A stretch of 64,000 bases of DNA from Emydura subglobosa (lineage: Eukaryota > Chordata > Testudines > Chelidae): the NCBI GenBank assembly GCA_007922225.1, contig ML679973.1:4874597-4938596 (forward strand). The letters run 5' to 3'. Shown piece by piece: positions 11,560 to 23,867 of this stretch. The first letter of the stretch is position 1. Each line of letters opens with the position of its first letter. Both the position numbers and the translations under genes were made by a program. The notes beneath the pieces were generated by a model. It saw only the letters and a program-made list of their open reading frames with translations, made no database searches and was not told the origin of the DNA.

Positions 11560-11734
11560 CGTTTGATTTCTTAAGTGAAACTGAAATCTTTCAGATGTTT
11601 TAATTTATATACATAGTTAACATATACAGAGAGCATCTTAACTCATGTCAATCTGTCTAACCTCAAATCTCCAGATGTCAGCTCCCATACCCTGGAGATT
11701 CTATTCATTCTCTTAAAGCCACAGCAACACCACG
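11560..11734 (-). repeat. 5' LTR of the gypsy element (diverged)
   Basis: Positions 11,590-11,734 align with 7,600-7,764: the shared pieces include 'GTTAACATAT', 'CATCTTAACTCA', 'GATTCTATTCATTCTCTTAAAGCC' type sequence and 'ACAGCAACACCAC'. The inner end is not well defined. Confidence 0.65.
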
Positions 11735-11739
11735 TAGGG

Positions 11740-12790
11740 CAGCCACAATACTTTTGATTTCTTGCCCACACTGAGGAGAAGCTATTGTAGACTCCATCCT
11801 TTTTTGCAGGACCTGAACTAAGTACCTTGTCCCAAGAGTTGCAGCCAACTAATGCAACCAGCACTCGAAAATTCCTAGGACAGCTGTTGCAAATTAATTC
11901 AAGAATTCATAAGCATGGATCAATTGAAGTATCAGTTGTTTGCAATACTTTTTTTTGCCAACTACAGACAAGACTTTGCCACGTATTTGAGAGCAGAGAA
12001 TGTTGTCCCGCTGTAAGATGATGAGATCAGTAGACTTTGGACCATAGCTGAAACCAGATCTGTGCTCTTAGATTGTCTCCATCTCAGAAATGTGTTTTCT
12101 TTTCAGGCATAGTGCTGCTGCAGGTATAAGGATCATGCCCTGAGGGGTAGCAGCTTTGATAAATTTTGCCCTCTGCTGACTTCTTGAAATGTAGTCATAT
12201 CTGGGGTGGAACGTGGCAGCAGCACTGCCTGATGTCTTAGGATAGGATGTGAAGAATGTATAGTCAAATTAAATGACAGGAGAAGGAATGTAATTATCCA
12301 ACTTGGAATTTGGTGAAGACACTAACCTTAACACTTCTATTTTTGTGGAAAGTGCATTTGGATCTTTAATGACTACAGGTTGCTGGGGCCTCAGTTTTAT
12401 GTCTCCTTCAAATGAACTAACAGAATTGGGAATGTTTTTGGCTCTTGAATCCACCCTAAGAATCCTAGAAGCCAGAGAGAGTATTAAATGAGGAATGTAT
12501 CATTGACTTTCAGAATTAGACTGGATGGAGTATCCAATTAGTTACCTGTTGGTTTTGTTCTGGGTTTGTGTCCTTGCTGTCCAAGTTAAAGTCAGCTTAC
12601 CTGGAATATCTACAATTTGATTTTTTCCAGGAGGTGAGGTTTGTTCCTCAGTTGTATTCTGGTTGATTCCTTGCTGCCCACTTCACTTTTCTTGCTTACA
12701 AGATTTTTATTCTAGATCAAACTTGAAAGAAGAGAACATTGATTCCTTTGTAAATTTTCTATAATTTGCCACTTATTTTTAATGTTCCTC
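11740..12790. other. intron 1 of B4GALT4, no recognisable feature
   Basis: Single-copy-looking or strongly diverged sequence. Short open frames lack protein similarity that I recognise. Confidence 0.4.
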
Positions 12791-12794
12791 TTTA

Positions 12795-13215
12795 ATGTGG
12801 GTTGGGAGTGGGAAGAAGAAATATCTTTCCCCTCCCCCAGCATGTAGGGGAGGAGGAGCAGGCAGCCATGACATTTATTGGGCACCTGCTAGCCAGTCGC
12901 TGGGATGTAAAGTGGAGGCCCCCCGTAGGGTACAGTGGAGGGTCCCAGAGCCCTGGCTTCAGCCCAACCTGATTATCTACACTGCAATTTTATAGCCCCA
13001 CAGCCCAAGCCAGCTGCCGGTGTTTTTATTGCAGCATAGAGACATATGCAGTGACAGCACCCTTTTAGGAATCCCAGAATCGCCGCCTGTTCCCAGCAGA
13101 CTTGAGTTGGGAAGGTGGGCTTCTCACCAGGGCATTCCCCTAAAACCATATGATGAGCCCCCCCAGACATAAGAGGTGGGGAGACCCCTTTGTACGCCTG
13201 GGTGGAACCTAACTT
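12795..13215. repeat. probable diverged MITE
   Basis: A GC-richer block with 'TCTACACTGCAATTTTATAGCC' type sequence at about 12,975-13,000 and 'CAGCCCAAGCCAGCTG' next to it, sequences frequent in turtle hAT-like MITEs. The ends are not paired convincingly. Confidence 0.35.
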
Positions 13216-13344
13216 AGTTAGAACAGCTTTTTTACAGTATTCATACTGAAATACTTAAATCAGAAAAAAAGCTAATAGAACCAAATTCTGCCATCCATTA
13301 CACCTTGTAAACATTAGAAACTAATGACATTACATGGATGTGGC

Positions 13345-13570
13345 AGAGGCCTTGTCTACATGAGGAAATTGTATTACATTTAGAGACTGATTTAGTTAAA
13401 TGGATGCAATCCCCTAGTGGGAACGCTCTTATTTCAGTGGAATGGTGTGCTATATAGACTTCTTCACTGTCTTAAAATAAATGCATGTAAGGCACTCTTA
13501 AACCAAAATAATATCTACAAAAGGGGGTTGCACCAATCTAATTTCAGTTTCTAAACCAGTTAAGTTAAAT
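13345..13570. mobile_element. hAT-like MITE
   Basis: It starts GGCCTTGTCTACATGAGGAA and has an internal 'TTTAGTTAAA' / 'AACCAGTTAAGTTAAA' arrangement typical of a turtle and archosaur MITE family. The right end is ragged. No frame. Confidence 0.55.
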
Positions 13571-14452
13571 AGGTAAAGTTTTCTCACTTAGAAAAAGTAC
13601 GAGAGAAAAATTTGACCTGAAATGTGTTGAATATTTGTTTTTTGGCTAGAAACTGGCTTGCAGTCTTGACATCTGGCACCCATAATGGCTGATGTCACTT
13701 TGTAGCAAGACAGCTACTGCCTGAATGAGACCCAGAATTGTCAAGTTGAATCTAAAACTTTGTTTTCCAGTATACATGAGGATTTTTACATGAGCAGAAA
13801 TACTTATGTGGATTTTTGTAACATTACATTGAGAATAAATGGGGTGTGTTTCTTACTTGTGATCCATCTTCTATATAGCAAGCAGATGGTTGTGTGGTGT
13901 GTCCTCAGTTCTCTCTGTCTTATTCTATGTGCTTGGGGGCACACTGTCTGACAACGTTCTCTGGTGAAGCAGTGAGGTCAGTGGCTCTGCCGTAGTTGTC
14001 TAACAACTTTCCTTGGCCTTGAAAGACTGGATTGCATTTCTTCCCATAAAATCAGAGTGTATATTTCTTACTAAAGAGAATGCTGTACTGGGCAGTATTG
14101 GAATGACACCTACTTGCTTGGGCTGTACTAGAGGATGGTGTTGAGTCATTTGCAGGAGAGAGACTGTGCATACTTAATACTAGAAGTCATAGGGTCTTTG
14201 TTAACAATCAGAGGTATTCTTGATGTGATACTCCAGGAGTGGATCATTTTGCCTAGAGTTAGGCCTCTGTCTTGTCAGGAATCTTAATAACCTAAGTGAA
14301 ATGTGACTATGCAAAAATGGCTGCTGCTTCTTGCTGATGGATGTATGTTCACAGTCATATTTGCACTCTCAAGTGTCAAAAATGGAGAGCCAGCTAGATG
14401 GAGAGAGAACTGAAGTCTTTTTATTTTTCTTGCATATCAACAGAATTATTAC

Positions 14453-14696
14453 TCAGGGCTTGTCTACAGGGAGAAACTGGCGTAGATATAGAGGAATAAT
14501 TATACTATTACAGGTATGCCAGTATAACTCCCTTTGTGGACACTATCCATTGTAGAAGTGGAGTAAAGATACCAGAATAGTCACCTTTATTCTGGAACAG
14601 GATGTCCTCATGGAAAGTTACACTGCCATAGCTGCTGTGGTATATTATTCCACTATAGCTGTGCTAGTCAGTTTCCTTGTTTAGATAAGACCTGAG
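14453..14696. mobile_element. MITE with 'CAGGGCTTGTCTACA' ends
   Basis: The left end CTCAGGGCTTGTCTACAGGG pairs with the reverse complement of the right end CTCAGGTCTTATCTAAACAA. The 244 bp element has no coding capacity. A matching target duplication was not found. Confidence 0.7.
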
Positions 14697-14892
14697 TTTT
14701 TCAGTCAGTTACACCTGTGCTGACTCAGCATCATAATGAGAAGACGGTGACATTGCATAGATTTAACTGAGAGTCCAGTATGGCTGGCCTTTTGTGGCGT
14801 TGCACAAGATGGAGAGATCCCTGAGTTGGATGGCAGGGCTGGTAGTTGGGAAAAAATATACATATTGAGCACATTTGAATGGCTAATCATAA

Positions 14893-16497
14893 AGGGTGAG
14901 ATCCACAAAGGGACTTAGGCATTGTGATGCTCAGCGTTACAATGCTTATCTTTTAAGTGCCTAGAAGGATGTGTGCTAAGCGTTGCCCCTCTCACGGAGA
15001 TAGGCACCTAAGTCTGGGGTGCAGCGAAGTGCCTGTCTCTGCCTATTGATCCAGCAACTGGGAGAAGATAGGCACTCCTTTGCCTACCTCATGCATGGGG
15101 CCCAGTCTGGTGGGTATGCTAAGAGGCCACCCAGATCTGTACACAGCAGTGAGGGGAGGAGGGACCAAGATTGGGGAGAAAATTTCTCCCTTTCAACCTT
15201 TAGCTCCAGTAGTTAGAGCACACCCCTGGGGTGTGGGAGACTACTGGTTCAAGTGCCTTCCCTGGCCTGAGGAGGAGTAAGAGTTTGAGGGATCTGCACC
15301 TGCTCAACTCTCTGGCTCAGTTAATATATAATTAAACACTTATTTAATTTAAAGTGGAACAACTTCAATAGGACAGACCGAGGGGACTCTACATCAGAAT
15401 ATCCCATAGTTCAGCGGTCAGAGCATTCACCTGAAAAATAGCAAATTCTTGCTCAAATCCCTTCTCATCAGGCAGAGGAGAGAGTTGCACCAGTGGTCTC
15501 CTATGTACTGTGTGAGGGCTCTAACCACTGGGCTAGAGGTTATAAGAGAGGTGTTGGTCCTCTCTTCCTTCTCCACCTCCCCCTCTGCCTTGCTGTTTTG
15601 TGTGGAGTTAAGTGACTTTTGAACATGTCTGTTAGAAATAACCAAACTGGTTGTCCTGGGGGTGGATTGGGGAGACAGAACCCTTTATTGCCTGCTCATT
15701 CCACCTCGACGCCGCGAGTGAGCAACGAGGGAGTTACTTTACAATTCTTTTATCCATAACGGTATGTAAATGTATACATTTCCAGCAACTCCCCGTAGAC
15801 CCTTATTTGGTTACGTTGATACCTATAAAATGAATATTAACAACTACATAATGAATATAATCCTACCCGCCCCTGTTTGTTGTTTACAGGATTACCATAC
15901 AGAGGTCAGGCACATCACCTTAAAACTTATAAATTTTATACTAACATTCTTTGAAGTAAAGGTATGCCAGGGAAAGAAGGAAGATACTTTCTTCCCACCA
16001 AGGCCTTACTCAGGAGTGATGAAAGGGATTTTATTAGCCTCATTCCCAGCACAGATGGCCAAGAAGGGAGGAAAAGAAGAGAGACGATAAACTCTAACTA
16101 GAATTCACACCAATTAACAGAAACAAGGTTTGCCCGTGCCTTGACCCCGTTCCCTGTAACTTAAGCCTGACCACTTATCCAGCTTTTAACTCTTTACTCT
16201 CCTACAATGTCTATTGAATTAGGTCCCACATACAAGTTAGGCAAAGGAACTTGCATCTTCCCCTGGTTCATGGATTGACCTGGGACTTAGGCAGGAGATA
16301 AGTGACTGGACACCTGAAGGGAGGCAGCAGTGTGCATGCCCAGAGGCAGAAATTTAAGGCACCAGAGAGAACTTCATTAAAAAACTTTGATGCCTACAAG
16401 GTTAGGTGCCCTCTGTGTGGGAGTTCTGTAGGATGCAGGGACACCTAAAAACAGGATTTAGGTGCCTAAGTATCCTCATGTATCTCACCCTAAGACC
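14893..16497. mobile_element. TIR element interrupted by a solo LTR
   Basis: The left end reads AGGGTGAGATCCACAAAGG and the reverse complement of the right end AGGGTGAGATACATGAGGA; both continue into ACTTAGGCA. Without the LTR at 15,630-16,206 and one target duplication the original element was about 1,020 bp. Its inside has several open frames without similarity that I recognise, so it is probably non-autonomous. Confidence 0.7.
15630..16206 (-). mobile_element. solo LTR of an endogenous retrovirus-like element
   Basis: The 577 bp unit begins TGTTAG and ends CTACA on the plus strand and is flanked by a perfect 5-bp target duplication ATGTC (15,625-15,629 and 16,207-16,211). A minus-strand AATAAA lies near 15,690, close to the end expected for R-U5, so the LTR points to the minus strand. 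No internal viral genes remain, so it arose by recombination between the two LTRs. Confidence 0.85.
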
Positions 16498-16569
16498 AGA
16501 ACCTCAGTTCTAAGTAGTAAAATGTCTTTTCTAGTTTTATCCTAAAAGGAATTATCTAATGGGTCACTT

Positions 16570-16645
16570 TCAGGGCCTGATCCTGCAACTCTAATGCTAA
16601 TAGGTCTGTTGACTCCTATGGGATAATTAGTGGGAGTTTCAGGGT
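16570..16645. repeat. short palindromic interspersed repeat
   Basis: 'CAGGGCCTGATCCTGCA' at the left is inverted as 'CAGGGTCAGGTTGCAG' near the right end. Same family type as 5,950-6,080. Confidence 0.5.
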
Positions 16646-16649
16646 CAGG

Positions 16650-19600
16650 TTGCAGTTTGTAACATAATTAACCTAAGGGGCAAATGAAGCGAAAAGAGGT
16701 TGGACTAAGCTGTAGTATTCTTTCTCTGTACACCTACTTTGTTGCTCACATTCCCCTACAGGTTGGAAGTAAGTGTTAATACCTACCCATCATAAGATCT
16801 TGCGGGAGGTCCCGTGATATTAATGTGGCAAGTTATAATTTCATAATTGAAGGTCACATAAGTCATCTGCTATAGGAACAGTGAACTTTAATAACAGGCC
16901 ATGTAATCGTTAGCTGATCATTATGGCACGTGAATGATCTATCTGTGTCAGCTATCATGGTAGGAGCACAACTTACTTTCACATTTTTATGTCAAGAAGT
17001 TTTTGCAATGGAAGTGGCAGACACTGCAGTGTAACTGCAATGTGGGGAAGGGAAGGCAGGTGGTTGGTAAAAGTGTCTTTTTTTTTGTTTTGTTTTTTAA
17101 AGACCTTGCCCTTTCTAATACCAAGAACCTAGTCTATTATTTTGATTCCTGGCAGAGATCCTATGCAGATAAAAACATTCTTTAATTTGTGATGCTTTTT
17201 TGGGGGAGTGCAGTTTTTATTGTAAATATTTGTGCACCTATCAAACCCTGTGCTATTAACAGAGTGTTTAATATCAACTGCCATTTTTTATTACAAACTG
17301 GAATTCTGGATTGAACCTTTCAGTTCAATTTCCTGCACTATCAAATAATTGAAGTATAGAGCACAAAACTCTGTCCTTGATGGTGCTCCACTGACTGACT
17401 TTGACTAGCTGATACTGAGAGAGATGTAAGGAGTGCACTTCTCAGGACATAGTGACAGTGTGAAGGAGAGGTCTTTGGGCTTGTCTGGGAAGGAGGGCTT
17501 GGAAGATGGTGCTAGGCAGACTAACCTAGGTAAGGATGATAGAAGCAGCACCTGAAGAATTTCCATAAGGACAGAGGCTATGGGGGCTCAGTTGAAAATC
17601 CTTTGTTTTTGAGGCTCTTAAATCTTTTGTAACTCAGACCTCTTACTATTATTATTATTATTTTGTATTGTGGTAGTGCCTTTGGCGTGCTGCCCTCCTT
17701 GATCTGTCTGAATGCCTCTAAGATAGACTACACTGTGTGCTTTAGAAGATAGAGAGAGAAGCTCTCTGCACACTCAGAAAAAAGGTGGGGTGGGGAACAG
17801 GGAGGAGGAGCAATGTGTAGGAAGGAACAAGGGAGTGTCCTGTGGGGTGGAAAAAAGCTGAAAGTGTTGACTTTTTTTTTCCCCAGTTGTGTCTGCAGTG
17901 TTGAGCTGACTCTTTCTGCCGTGTGCAAGAAGGAACAAAGGTCTCTTTGTGGTGTGGGGTTTCATGGCCGAGAATCATCTGCCATTCACACAGGAATCTC
18001 CATAACTCTGCAGAGTGACTCCTCTACGGGAAGCAGAGCAGTAAGTAGATCTAATGTGCTTGCTTCCTCTTGGTTTTAAAAGATAAAAGGAGGGGGTGTT
18101 GGTTTGGTGGGGGTTGTTAGAAGCTTAATAATCAGTGAATTCACTTCTCCCTTTCTGGGTGCAGGCTGAAAAGGCTGTTTGAAAAGATTTTCTTTAGGAA
18201 AAGGTGGTGAGGAAATTTAAGCCTAGTGTGTAAGGAAGGCTCCTAAAGGGCACTGATTAGGGTAGTGTAAAGGCAAGCTAAAAAATGAATTGACCTAAAA
18301 AGCCTGTGAGAAGGAGCAAGAATAAGCATTTACAATATTCAGGAGCTTGGACTGTCCTGCATGCTAAGCAGACGCCATAAGTCAGTATTTCTACTGAGTC
18401 GCCTGTAAGAGATCAGTTTCTCTTTGGACGGTGTGAGCCAGAATATCATTTAATCGGTCTGTGCTGTTTCTACTTTGGGATCCAGTTTGAGTTTAGCTGT
18501 TGAATTGTAAACTGCACAATCCCGATCTGATAAATACTGTCCCAAGAACTCTTTGGTCCCTGCTACAGCATGTGTGGACTAAATGTGTTTTTCAGTATGG
18601 GTTGACTTTTATCCCTCCTTCTGCGGGTGTAGAGGGCCCTCTTTCAGTGGAACTGGTATGTTTCCACTGAGCAGGATATGTTTGACATTCTCTGCACAGC
18701 ATGGAGCCCATCTTCATGGAGCTGTCAGCATGCTGTCACGCAGGACACTAAGCAGACAGAGGTTGGAAGGCTGGGGTTGGGTTGTGCAGAAGTGATTTGA
18801 GTCTGAGAATTTGCTGCTGGATAATACCCGAGTTGCTCTGCTGCTGCTCCATATCTGGGTTGCTGTGTGGGACTCTCTCCCCTCTCCAGTGCTTTTCTGA
18901 ATTACTTGGGCTAGACAGTCTCATTACTTGGGCCCATATCTTTTCTTTGCAGGAGCTCCTTGTGCATACATGACATCAGTGTGTCAGTATGCGGATGACA
19001 CTGTTTGTTTGTGTTGTACTTGGAGGCTGGGCAAATTAATTTGTTTGGTTTGTCATGCTTGGTTGCAGATTTATATATGTGGTTTGCAATACATATACTG
19101 TTGCTTTTTTGTCTTTAAAAAGAGGGTCTGACACTTACAGTTATCAAAAATGCCATGACGCTGTAAAGCCGTTTTGGTGTTTTGGCTAAATTCAAATTTT
19201 GAATAATTACGTTCTACTTCCTTGTATTTTCCCATGGTGTTTCAGTTGGGGACAGTGGTGTTTTTTGCTTGCTATACTAAACTGCAGTGTGTTTTTGCTT
19301 TGCTCTACTACACATTCTATCGCAGTTGTGGTTACACTTCACTGGTATGGGAAGTGATTCCTTTTCATATAGTTTGTGATGATGTTGTACAAAATGAATA
19401 AAATTTTAAGTCTATATGTTTCTCAATTATCGCTGCCTATAATCAAATCCAGCTAGATGCAGGTATATCTGTTGTGGGGGGAGTTTATTTAACTATAAAG
19501 CCATCAGTTATATCTTGGCATCCATATTTATGAGGAATAAATGCCAATCATATCCAGAAGCTCCGGTGTGCTCCAAGCAGTTGGTGATGGAGCCATCGTG

Positions 19601-19780
19601 GTCAGCTGGGAAGAAGAAATGCAAGCCCTCCACGCTGACCAAGCAAGAAGGAAGTGGAATTTCAAAAATTCCTGGGACTTTAAAGGGGAGTGGTGGGTGA
19701 CTGCAGAGCGGCGGAGTTCTAACTGATGGCCAGAGGGGTCAGGATGGGCATTGTGGGACTCTTCTGCAGGCTGTTTACCA
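16650..19780. other. intron 1 of B4GALT4, nothing recognised apart from short simple repeats
   Basis: Contains an (ATT)n stretch near 17,645 and T-runs near 17,080 and 17,870. Open frames up to 88 codons have no recognisable domain. Confidence 0.4.
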
Positions 19781-19789
19781 CGACATAAC

Positions 19790-19975
19790 CAGGTGCGGTA
19801 TCTTTGTTGCTAAAGGTTTAGCGCAAAAAGCTCTATGCCTCTCATCGAGGTGGTTTTATTTTGTCAGCAGGGGGTGGGTGAGTGGTGATTGCAGCGTGTA
19901 CACCAGCACTGTTTTGTTGAAAAAAGCTGACTTTGGTCGACAAATCAGTCTAGCATAGACCAGACCTAAGATAAT
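19790..19975. mobile_element. Harbinger-like MITE, right end
   Basis: The right end 'GTCTAGCATAGACCAGACCTAA' is the inverse of a 'TTAGGTCTGGTCTATGCTA' terminus, and the interior 'GTGTACACCAGCACTG...AGCTGACTTTGGTCGACAAA' resembles short Harbinger derivatives. The left end is not found. Confidence 0.5.
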
Positions 19976-20004
19976 TGGGAGAACACCAACGGAACCATTT
20001 ACTA

Positions 20005-20340
20005 TGAATAAGATAAGTTAGGAAAGTAGAGATGAGGTAGAGAGTAGGTCTTGCATGGACAGAGCATGTTGTGCAGGGATTGGTTCCTGCAAAGTAACTA
20101 AGCCAATCCAAAAATGTGTAATGCAATGTATAGGAAAGGTAATGAGATGTATATAAAAGGAGAGGATTTCCGTGTAACTTTGGAGCTGTTATGTACCTTG
20201 CATCCGCCCCCCTGCATTTCAGTCTGATTATCTCAGCATAGCATTGCTGTATGCTGAATAAAGATACCTTAGTGGTGAAGTCTGGAGTTGAACTGAGTCG
20301 GGAAGCTGAATGGAAAGAGGTCTTGGAGGGAATCACAACA
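20005..20340 (+). mobile_element. solo LTR, retroviral type
   Basis: A plus-strand TATAAAAGG box (near 20,153) is followed about 100 bp later by AATAAAG (near 20,258) and a U5-like tail. This is the order of a retroviral LTR. Possible boundaries are TG at 20,005 and CA at 20,340, with flanks TACTA and TACTT (4 of 5 equal). The boundaries are less certain than the LTR call. Confidence 0.65.
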
Positions 20341-20430
20341 TACTTATATAGAAGTAATGTTCTTTTTAATTTGTTCCACATTTGCTAGTCCACTCTGTGG
20401 AGAAATGGGGAACTTTATTTTTATGACAGA

Positions 20431-21125
20431 ATATGTGACTGGTTCCCCTCTCATCTTATATTGTTACCTACCAGGTGGGAAGGGTTTAACCTCTTTCTTG
20501 AAACAAGACAAGCACTGAGAAGAAGTCACTAAGCACAAATGGACTATAGAGAGCAAAGTTCACTAGGAGGGTAATTACTGCAAATCTCTAGACAGATAAA
20601 CAAGAAGGGGGGAGGGGAGACTGCGTATACTAATTTTGAGTGGGTTTAAGAGGTTCAGCAGACAAAGAACTGAGAATTGTATTAAGTGTGCAGCCTGCTG
20701 TAGAGGAGGAGTTCTCCCTCACACATCCAAGAACCGATGTGAGACTTGAACTAAGAGGGCTAGGGGAGTTTGAAGGACTCTGTGTGGAAAATGGGTGTCA
20801 CCCTCGTAAGCTTGGCATGAGTGTAGACTGTTTATTGTTTTTAAGATAGGATTGCTCTATAATGTTTCTGTTCTGAATAAATACTTTTGCTTTTGGAAGG
20901 CTGGCTGGTCACTGGTTAACTCTGTCACTGTCCCTGAGAGAGCAATTGCAGAAATAAATTCAGACTTGCTAAGATAATCAGTGAGTTGCAGGATGGAATT
21001 GTAGCCTAAATCCCCAGTCTAGAGAGAGAGATATGGGTGTTACCACCCTGAGAAAGGTGATGGCTTAAGTCATGAGACCTGAGTGAGGCCGTAAAGTTGA
21101 CTCAGAGGTTCCGTACTGTGACACG
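20431..21125 (+). mobile_element. probable second LTR
   Basis: It starts TGTGACTGGTTCCCC, has AATAAATACTTTTGC near 20,876 and a roughly 240 bp tail to 'GTACTGTGACACGCACA'. The polyadenylation signal followed by 'GGCTGGTCACTGG' is typical of a turtle retroviral R-U5 region. I did not find a target duplication, and the right end is approximate. Confidence 0.5.
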
Positions 21126-21129
21126 CACA

Positions 21130-23860
21130 CATTTCAGGAATGGGTGGCTATTTTACCTCGTTTAAAGGAATACATTTTCTGAAGTGAAACCAGAGATTAC
21201 AGATGAGTGTAGTAAGTTGGTCTTGGTCAAATGCCTTTAAACAGAGTAAATTTCCAGTATGTTAAGAGTTATGTAAAGATAACTATTTTATTTAACTTAT
21301 CATTCCAAGGTTTCCCCAGACCTCTTTGCAAACCACTCTATATATAGTGATGATGTCACCCATCAATTAAGGGAAACTATCTCTTGGGAGAAATGTATCA
21401 GTTGTTTACGATGCACTGCAACACAGTTTATGAAGGATAGTGAACATGAATATTGTATCCGGTAGAAACTAGAGGGAGGATTTAGGTAGGCAAAATGTAA
21501 ATATGTGAACCGAAATTTGGCCTGAACCCCAGGGTTAACAATCCCTCATCTGTGTGAAATGCCATATGACTTTTGATGACACATTGGGAGTCAGGCTATC
21601 ACGTGAAATTTTACTTAGGTGAGTAGCACAGTAGGAATGACAGTAACACTAGAAGAATAGAAATATCAGATAAGGCAAAACTTATTAAAATGACAACTGA
21701 ATGGGACTTGAAATTTGTATGAAGGGAACACAGTGATATTTCTGCAAGCAATATTAAAGAATAAATGCTACTCTGTTAACTTTGTGAGGAGTGATTTGAC
21801 TCAAGTTGTATCAGTCACAATATTTGCCTTTGCCTCCTATTACCCTCCTCCTGCAAATTTATTGCTATGGCATGTCTTCTGGTGAGACTAACCAAAACTT
21901 GGGAAGTGACTTTGTTACTGAGTATTTCACTGCAGCTCTAAAATCTCAGCCTTTTGTTTCCTCCTTGTTTTCCCTTTTCTTTTTCCATTGCTTCCTTGCC
22001 TTCTTTCCGTACTTTTCTTGTTTTTTCTGAGAGAGAGGTGGACTTGAATCATGATTTTTTTTTTCACCCGGATGTGCATTTTCTGAGATTTGGGGGGCTT
22101 GGTCCAGCCCATTACAGAGATGGATTGAGTTATGAAATTTGGATCCAGGATTTGGGGTAGATTCTAATCTGGTTTTGATCTGTGTTCCGTTTTGGGCTGA
22201 CTTCTAATTCATTCTGTATTAGTCTTCTCCTTTCTGTTTATTCCTTTTCTTTTTAATTGAAAAAAATATTTTCTTCTTAGCTGTTGTTGTTTTCTACAAA
22301 CCGGAGTATTCCCTTCTTGTTTTGGGATCTCTCCACTTTTCTTCTCATCTGCTGTTGCCTCTCTCTCTTTGTTTCTTCCTGACTGAGTTTTCCTCTATCT
22401 TAGCTATTGCTTTCTCTGTTCAAAACCTGTGCTGGGCATAGAGGCCACTTGATTGTGTGGATGAAGAGTCCTGAGCTGCTTAGACAGAATTTCTGAGCCA
22501 GAATTCAGTGGATGCCTAGCAGGGAGCTTATGAATCCCAGTCTTAGAAAAGGCAGCTGCTGAACTATTTCCCAGCAGGAAGCTCAAAGTGGCTCTACTTA
22601 AGTATTGTTCACTTGGCACATGCTTCAGGTGACTAAGTGAGCAGGAAGTGTTCTCTGTCTTTGATTATCATAATATTCCCCTTGTCTGATTTTATTTCAA
22701 ATCAGTGAGTCTGTCAAGATTTACAGGCTCAGGAGATGGTCTGATGATTCTGTGTCAAGAGGGAGATACTCTTGCCAACAGGCCTGACATTGCTAAGTGC
22801 AGGTAATACTTCATGCTCTAAACAATGCAGTGGCACCTTCACCACAGAACCGTCTGCAGGGTCACCACCTTGGACACCAGTTAAACAGAGCCACCGCACA
22901 TAATGGCTGCAGATCTGCGGTAGAGCGTAGCCAGAGTGGGGTTGGGAGCCACACTAAAGAGGAGCACTAGAACAGCTGGATTCTTGGGTCTCATGGGAAT
23001 CCCAAAAGCACACAAGCAGTGTTTGTATTTCATGAACCAGGGTCAGAGGCGTGTCAGTGACTTGCCATCTGACCTGCCGTAATTGTGGCCCTTTCATCAT
23101 TCAGTCAGTATCATTTCATACCATTTTCAGTGCCAGGAGTGGCAGACAAAAGTTTCTTCAACTCCCATAATACGGAGGCTGCGGGAGGTTCTAAGCAGAA
23201 ACTCTGCAGTGAAGCAGAGACACAGGCATCATATCTTTAGTACTGTCTGCCTTCTATTAAAACAGTGTTGTATTCCTTGTCAGCAGGAAGTGAGTCTGTA
23301 ATTCTGACATTGCCACATAAAGTGCAGGGCAGAAATAGACGGGGGCCCAATCAGTGTAGTGTATTTGTAATTTCCCACTTTCCTGTCTACAGACTAATTA
23401 GTCTAAAAAAAAAAAAAGTGCTCAAGAACTTAATCTATATTTATTTGGAGAATAAGATCTTAAAATCCAATTTGTAAAAGAAAAAGCATTACACTTAGAA
23501 AATAAATATAAGGATCTATTAACCTGAAGACTGCTTTTTAGATCTGCACTCCATAAGTATGCTTAATAATTAAAGACCTGTAATTTATAAAATTCTCAGC
23601 ATCCTGACCCTCAGTTCCCTGTATGGATAGGCCAAGAATGATATTTCTCTGACCCTCTTGAGTTCCATGTTTCTTTGTCACTTTTTTGTCAAGGGTTTTG
23701 AAGAACCAGTTGCTGGGGAGAGGGAGAGAAGTGTTGCATTGATGAAGATCAGCTTCTCTGTCAGTTCTGGATGGGGCAACAGTCAGAAGGGGATTGGGTT
23801 TAGCATGATTGGAGGTAGCACTAAAGTGGGGGAGCAATAAAAGTCAAGGTTTTGAGAATG
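21130..23860. other. intron 1 of B4GALT4, no recognisable feature
   Basis: Includes a CT-rich stretch (about 21,955-22,030 and 22,230-22,410) and an A-run near 23,405. No exon or repeat family that I can name. Confidence 0.4.
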
Positions 23861-23867
23861 AAGAACT

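Larger units (their letters stand above)
7555..11734 (-). mobile_element. decayed Ty3/gypsy LTR retrotransposon
   Basis: Read on the minus strand the order is 5' LTR (about 11,560-11,734), degenerate zinc-knuckle remnant (about 11,125-11,220, ending HFAKVC), aspartic protease, reverse transcriptase, RNase H, a spacer segment, then the 3' LTR (7,555-7,764). Frames are interrupted by many stops and shifts, so the element is dead. A CR1 fragment sits inside the 3' part (about 8,465-8,800). The integrase region is not recognisable. It lies in intron 1 of B4GALT4 in antisense orientation. Confidence 0.85.
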
